Source of the DNA: ZC4RG35 sp040878345
GTDB lineage: Bacteria > Actinomycetota > Acidimicrobiia > Spongiisociales > ZC4RG35
Assembly: GCA_040878345.1 (NCBI GenBank)
Contig: JBBDML010000029.1
Location: 1-13,194, forward strand
Direction of reading: 5' to 3'
Length of the DNA: 13,194 nt
Shown in pieces: positions 13,121 to 13,194 of this stretch (positions are counted from its first letter, which is position 1; each line of letters starts with the position of its first letter). The translations under genes were made by a program, and so were the position numbers. A model generated the notes under the pieces. That model searched no databases, was not told the origin of the DNA, and saw nothing but the letters and a program-made list of their open reading frames with translations.

Positions 13121-13194
13121 CGCGAGCGACACCAAGAAACCAGAACATTTGTGATGCATGGGGATACGGTGTCATAGGTCTAGGGAGAGAGTTG
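13121..13194. other. Downstream end of window, no gene seen
   Basis: Seventy-four bases follow the last stop. No hairpin with T-tract is seen. The segment ends in AGGGAGAGAG, which could be the ribosome-binding site of a gene starting at or beyond the edge, but nothing can be read. Confidence 0.4.

Noticed and set aside
1..13194. CRISPR arrays, complete insertion sequences, rRNA genes.
   Set aside because: No regularly spaced repeats, no transposase-like protein with terminal inverted repeats and no rRNA sequence were seen. The only dispersed repeat is the two-copy 36-nt element.

Overview
The window looks like a chromosomal fragment of a high-GC Gram-positive bacterium, probably an uncultured actinobacterium (Acidimicrobiia-like is a guess). 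The basis is GC-rich codon use, lipoprotein substrate-binding proteins, a luciferase-like monooxygenase of the F420-associated type, many GTG/TTG starts and genes joined by ATGA/GTGA/TGATG overlaps. A run of exactly 100 N (4270-4369) marks a scaffold join, so this is an assembled, probably metagenomic, contig.

Layout. (A) 1-2234, minus strand: a polar amino-acid ABC importer operon in the order ATPase, permease, lipoprotein binding protein (cut by the left edge). Its 5' leader holds an 18-codon ORF with a strong ribosome-binding site and a perfect 10-bp hairpin. (B) 2235-4507: an accessory stretch with two toxin-antitoxin modules. One is a ribbon-helix-helix antitoxin with a Doc/Fic toxin (minus strand). 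The other is a ribbon-helix-helix antitoxin with a MazF toxin (plus strand) whose last residues fall in the N gap. Both modules appear to be transcribed from leaderless promoters overlapped by inverted repeats. A 36-nt direct repeat brackets the Doc module; in the plus frame it encodes MSNAR(Q/stop)GNGTCW. (C) 4508-6168, minus strand: a TetR-family regulator translationally coupled to an LLM-class flavin oxidoreductase. (D) 6169-13120, plus strand: a complete Liv-type (HAAT) importer (binding protein, two permeases, two ATPases), then a nitrilase-superfamily C-N hydrolase and a GLUCM/DUF4392-family protein related to the D-glutamate cyclase C-terminal domain.

How they may work together. Regions C and D share a 179-bp divergent control region containing a 29-nt composite palindrome that fits a TetR operator. 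The simplest reading is a regulated uptake-and-catabolism unit: the Liv transporter imports an amide-, ureido- or lactam-like nitrogen compound, the hydrolase opens a C-N bond, and the DUF4392 protein acts on a glutamate/5-oxoproline-like product. The LLM enzyme may oxidise a related substrate. The family assignments are firm; the substrate and pathway are inference and are the most interesting open question here.
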